Source: DATGEP01 sp035310125 (GTDB lineage Bacteria > Chloroflexota > Ktedonobacteria > Ktedonobacterales > JADMIN01). From it: 7,360 bases of DNA. Shown one piece after another: positions 5,213 to 7,360 of this stretch; position 1 is the first letter of the stretch, and each line of letters begins with the position of its first letter. The notes below the pieces were generated by a model. That model was given only the letters and a program-made list of their open reading frames with translations. It did no database searches and was not told the origin of the DNA. The translations under genes were made by a program, and so were the position numbers. The stretch covers positions 1-7,360 of the forward strand of contig DATGEP010000413.1 of the NCBI GenBank assembly GCA_035310125.1, given 5' to 3'.

Positions 5213-6544
5213 TTAGCTGCGGGCGAGCAGCGCGGCCACGTCGTCGATACCGTTTCGTGCGGCTTCCAGAACCACGATGGTCATGGGGCCACCCAGCACG
5301 CCGTCGTCGTGCGGGACGCTCGTGTTGGACCAGAGAATGGTGGTGTCCGCGTCATACCAGCGGCTCGCCGCGAGCATCGGCGCCACCTGCTCCTTGATGC
5401 TCAGTAGAAACTCGCTGGTGAGTGGCAGGTGCAGCAGGATGACGCGTTGCGTGTTCGCCTTGCGGGTCGGCAGGTCCACGAGCTTGGTCTTGCCGGCGAA
5501 TACCGCTTCCATGCCATCGCGAATGGCCCGCACGACCGTTTCGCGGAAGGTGAGCGCCGGGTAGGCGCCATCGCAGCTGGGCCGGAAGGGCAGCTCGCGC
5601 GTCCAGACGGTGGGCACAACGATGGTGTTGGGGTCGTCCGTACCGAGCCAACGCAAGGTGTTCACGGGGTCGGCGTCCGCGTTGTAGAGCCCCGCCAACC
5701 AGGTGGCATTGGCACGGTCACAGAGCGCCTGGCCGTTCCGTTCGTCCACCAGCCGGATGAGATGGACACACGCGAGCTCGCAGAGGGCCCGCAGCCCATC
5801 CAGGAATTGGGCGCGGAGCTGGGGATTCGCCGGGATGATGTTGGTCACGGTGAGCATGGCGAGCGGAAGTTCTGTATGCAGCACTTCTGCTGTGTACACG
5901 CTCGGGCGCCAGTGTCCCCCGGACGAGGCGAGGAGTTCGACGTGTGACGAGTCGTAGGGGGCCAGCAGCGGGTCGCTCGTGTCGAAGCACGGCCGTTCCG
6001 TGCCGCGAATGAGGCGCATGGTATCGGCGAGCCAGCGGTCGAACTCGGCGCCCCAGAGCATGCGCACGGCCGGCTGGTCGGCTTGGGCGACGCTCCGGCC
6101 AAGAAGCCCGTCTGGGAACAGGGTCGTCGGGCTGAGTTCGAGGCGGGCGGCGATTTCGGGCACCGCCGGCACGAAACGGGCAAAGCGGTTGCGTTCGCGC
6201 TGGGAAAGGTCTGCCACCGCGGCAACACCAATCGCGCTGAGGCGTCCAGCATTGCGGAACGCCAGCAGCGTCCGGGCGGCGAGCTTCACCCCGTGCGTGC
6301 CGACCCCCACCAGGGTGAGCCGACCAGTATCCCGCTCAGGCTCATAGGCAAACGCGGTACGACTCCCGCCGGAGGTCAGACCCTCAGGAAGATGCCGTGG
6401 TGGTATCGGCGTGGCCTCCGCATCGGCCTCACGGCGGGCGACGTCGCGCTCGTGCTTGCGACGGAAGAAGACCACGACGCCCCCAAAGGCCATGAGCACG
6501 GCGGAGACGAAGGTGAGCAGAAACGCCAAACTGTCACTACTCAT
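5213..6544 (-). CDS. Membrane-anchored protein with divergent FtsZ/tubulin-like layout
   Basis: The 443-residue product has an N-terminal transmembrane helix (about 5-27), then RRKHERD and a linker. From residue 75 LTLVGVGTHGVKLAARTLL resembles the first strand and T1 loop of FtsZ (IGVGGGG.NAV). VYTAEVLHTELPLAMLTVTN (residues 216-235), followed by an arginine and glycine pattern ending in a VHLIRLVDE segment, parallels FtsZ's AEIAKELGALTVGVVT...GI..L....DTLIVIPN. RVILLHL (367-373) and DADTTILWSNTSVPHDDGVL plus TIVVLEA (398-428) parallel the C-terminal FtsZ domain. The GGGTGTG nucleotide loop is replaced by SSGGHWRPS (207-215), so GTP binding is doubtful. ATG at 6544 has AAGGA 9 bases upstream; the in-frame GTG at 6571 has none. 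The fold is an inference from motif order, and another nucleotide-binding fold is possible. Confidence 0.55.
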   Translation of the reverse strand: MSSDSLAFLLTFVSAVLMAFGGVVVFFRRKHERDVARREADAEATPIPPRHLPEGLTSGGSRTAFAYEPERDTGRLTLVGVGTHGVKLAARTLLAFRNAGRLSAIGVAAVADLSQRERNRFARFVPAVPEIAARLELSPTTLFPDGLLGRSVAQADQPAVRMLWGAEFDRWLADTMRLIRGTERPCFDTSDPLLAPYDSSHVELLASSGGHWRPSVYTAEVLHTELPLAMLTVTNIIPANPQLRAQFLDGLRALCELACVHLIRLVDERNGQALCDRANATWLAGLYNADADPVNTLRWLGTDDPNTIVVPTVWTRELPFRPSCDGAYPALTFRETVVRAIRDGMEAVFAGKTKLVDLPTRKANTQRVILLHLPLTSEFLLSIKEQVAPMLAASRWYDADTTILWSNTSVPHDDGVLGGPMTIVVLEAARNGIDDVAALLARS

Positions 6545-6568
6545 CGAAGGCTGTCCTTGTGTACTGGT

Positions 6569-6580
6569 CACGCTTGCGTG
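6569..6580. repeat. CACGC-TT-GCGTG near-palindrome
   Basis: Two exact 5-bp inverted arms around TT, 25 bases upstream of the chosen start at 6544, followed on the plus strand by AAAAA. On the minus strand the T run precedes the stem, so it is not a terminator for the operon. It could be an operator or part of the leader. Confidence 0.25.
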
Positions 6581-6629
6581 CTAAAAACGGCGAAATACGC
6601 GGTATGCGCGTCGACTGTAGTGGTTACCG

Positions 6630-6848
6630 TTAGTCTTGGCCACCGTCGTCTTGCCATCGAGCATATTCGGCGCCTTCTTCCGAATCATCCTGTTCGGTGT
6701 CAGAGACTTCGGTGGACCGATAAGTTGGGGCGTTCATCAACTCCTGCTCTGCCATGATGGCGATACGGTGCATACGAGACAGCGAGCGAGTGCCGAGCAA
6801 ATCAGAGCCTTCGCCGGTGTTTGTGGTTTTCGCGTCGTACTCGTTCAT
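6630..6848 (-). CDS. Small acidic hypothetical protein
   Basis: The 72-residue product has a basic central segment (RSLSRMHRIAIMAEQELMNA, about 21-40) that may form a helix, and a strongly acidic C-terminal third (residues 47-72, with about half Asp and Glu). There is no signal peptide or membrane helix. ATG at 6848 lies 11 bp after the stop of the preceding gene and has AGGA 9 bases upstream, which supports translation as part of one operon. The length and charge would suit an adaptor or DNA-mimic protein, but that is a guess. I do not recognise the family. The 85-bp gap to the next gene contains the short near-palindrome at 6569-6580. Confidence 0.5.
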   Translation of the reverse strand: MNEYDAKTTNTGEGSDLLGTRSLSRMHRIAIMAEQELMNAPTYRSTEVSDTEQDDSEEGAEYARWQDDGGQD

Positions 6849-6859
6849 TCAGTACCGTC

Positions 6860-7225
6860 CTACGAGATATGGGAACTCGAGATGCGTTTGGGGATGCGGT
6901 TGCGGATAGCGGTAAACCGGCGTGCGTTCCGCGCGTGGCAGGGTGCCGTGGGAATGACCACAACCTGAACGCGGAGCAGTCCCGAGCGAATCGCCGCGTC
7001 GAGCAGGTGGGTGGCGTCGGCCCGGGCGACCAACAGGGCTGCATACAGGCTCTCGGCGGTGTCGTAGTAGAGACCCAGGGGCAGCTGAGCCAGGAGATGG
7101 CCGGTCAGGACTTCGCGAGCCGCCTGGAACGGGAGCTCCGTATCACGGGGAATGAGTTCCGTGATGAGGTCACCGGAAACATCAGCGGCGTTCGGCGAGC
7201 GCGAGAGATAGCGCTGTGTGGACAC
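6860..7225 (-). CDS. Hypothetical protein at the head of the visible cluster
   Basis: The 121-residue product is not recognised. It has a plausible folded core: DLITELIPRDTELPFQAARE, then LLAQLPLGLYYDTAESLYAA and HLLDAAIRSGLLRVQVVVIP, with alternating helices and a terminal strand. The last 25 residues are basic (ARNARRFTAIRNRIPKRI), which might contact nucleic acid. GTG at 7225 is taken as start because AGGAAG lies 10 bases upstream. An in-frame ATG at 7249 and TTG at 7270 lack an SD but would give longer forms. In another frame an open reading frame entering from the window edge stops at TGA 7230-7232, four bases before this GTG, so the gene may be translationally coupled to one further upstream. 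Confidence 0.5.
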   Translation of the reverse strand: MSTQRYLSRSPNAADVSGDLITELIPRDTELPFQAAREVLTGHLLAQLPLGLYYDTAESLYAALLVARADATHLLDAAIRSGLLRVQVVVIPTAPCHARNARRFTAIRNRIPKRISSSHIS

Positions 7226-7288
7226 CTCGTCACGACTTCCTGCACACATATGGTCCGCGGGCGGTGGCAATCGGCGGAGCAGTGGGTG

Positions 7289-7320
7289 GGCGTCGCAAAC
7301 TCCTCCTGACGAGCGACGCC
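7289..7320. repeat. 8-bp inverted repeat with 16-nt loop
   Basis: GGCGTCGC (7289-7296) and GCGACGCC (7313-7320) are exact inverted copies. On the minus strand the loop holds AGGAGGA, a strong SD-like sequence with no usable ATG or GTG close by. If the RNA folds, the SD would be exposed in the loop. No U-tract follows. Confidence 0.35.
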
Positions 7321-7360
7321 GCCAGACCGTGCTCGGCTACGCCAGGCTGTCGGCTCTCGC

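Overview
GC-rich bacterial DNA that looks like the accessory part of a mobile element. Almost all genes lie on the minus strand, from about 7225 down to 1208, closely packed and mostly preceded by good Shine-Dalgarno (SD) sites. The clearest anchors are a VirD4/TraD/TraG-like conjugative coupling ATPase (2043-3434) and an overlapping replication-relaxation family protein (1208-2095). A long Thr-Pro/Ser-Pro linker in one membrane protein is a style common in Chloroflexota, so that phylum is a reasonable but unproven guess.

Layout. 1-138 is the right end of an IS5-type insertion sequence: transposase C-terminus plus terminal inverted repeat. It has cut into the 3' end of a minus-strand gene (30-653) that resembles a small protein common in phages and integrated elements. 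654-1207 carries no convincing gene. It does hold an AT-rich promoter patch and, at 735-921 on the plus strand, a dense array of nested hairpins that I read as a HEARO/omega-RNA, the guide RNA of IscB-type nucleases. No iscB gene follows it.

From 1208 to 7225 runs the minus-strand cluster. In transcription order it is: an unknown 121-residue protein, a 72-residue acidic protein, a membrane-anchored protein with a divergent FtsZ/tubulin-like layout, a single-pass membrane protein with a Pro/Thr-rich linker and two cysteines, a small multi-pass membrane protein, a lipoprotein with an HEFRH metallopeptidase motif, the coupling ATPase and the replication-relaxation protein.

Inferred co-operation: the ATPase and the replication-relaxation protein would handle plasmid or ICE DNA. 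The membrane proteins and lipoprotein would be envelope parts of the transfer apparatus, the lipoprotein perhaps cutting peptidoglycan or protein. No relaxase, VirB4-type ATPase, integrase or replication initiator is visible, so only part of the element is present. The two points most worth follow-up are the solo omega-RNA-like array and the tubulin-like membrane protein.
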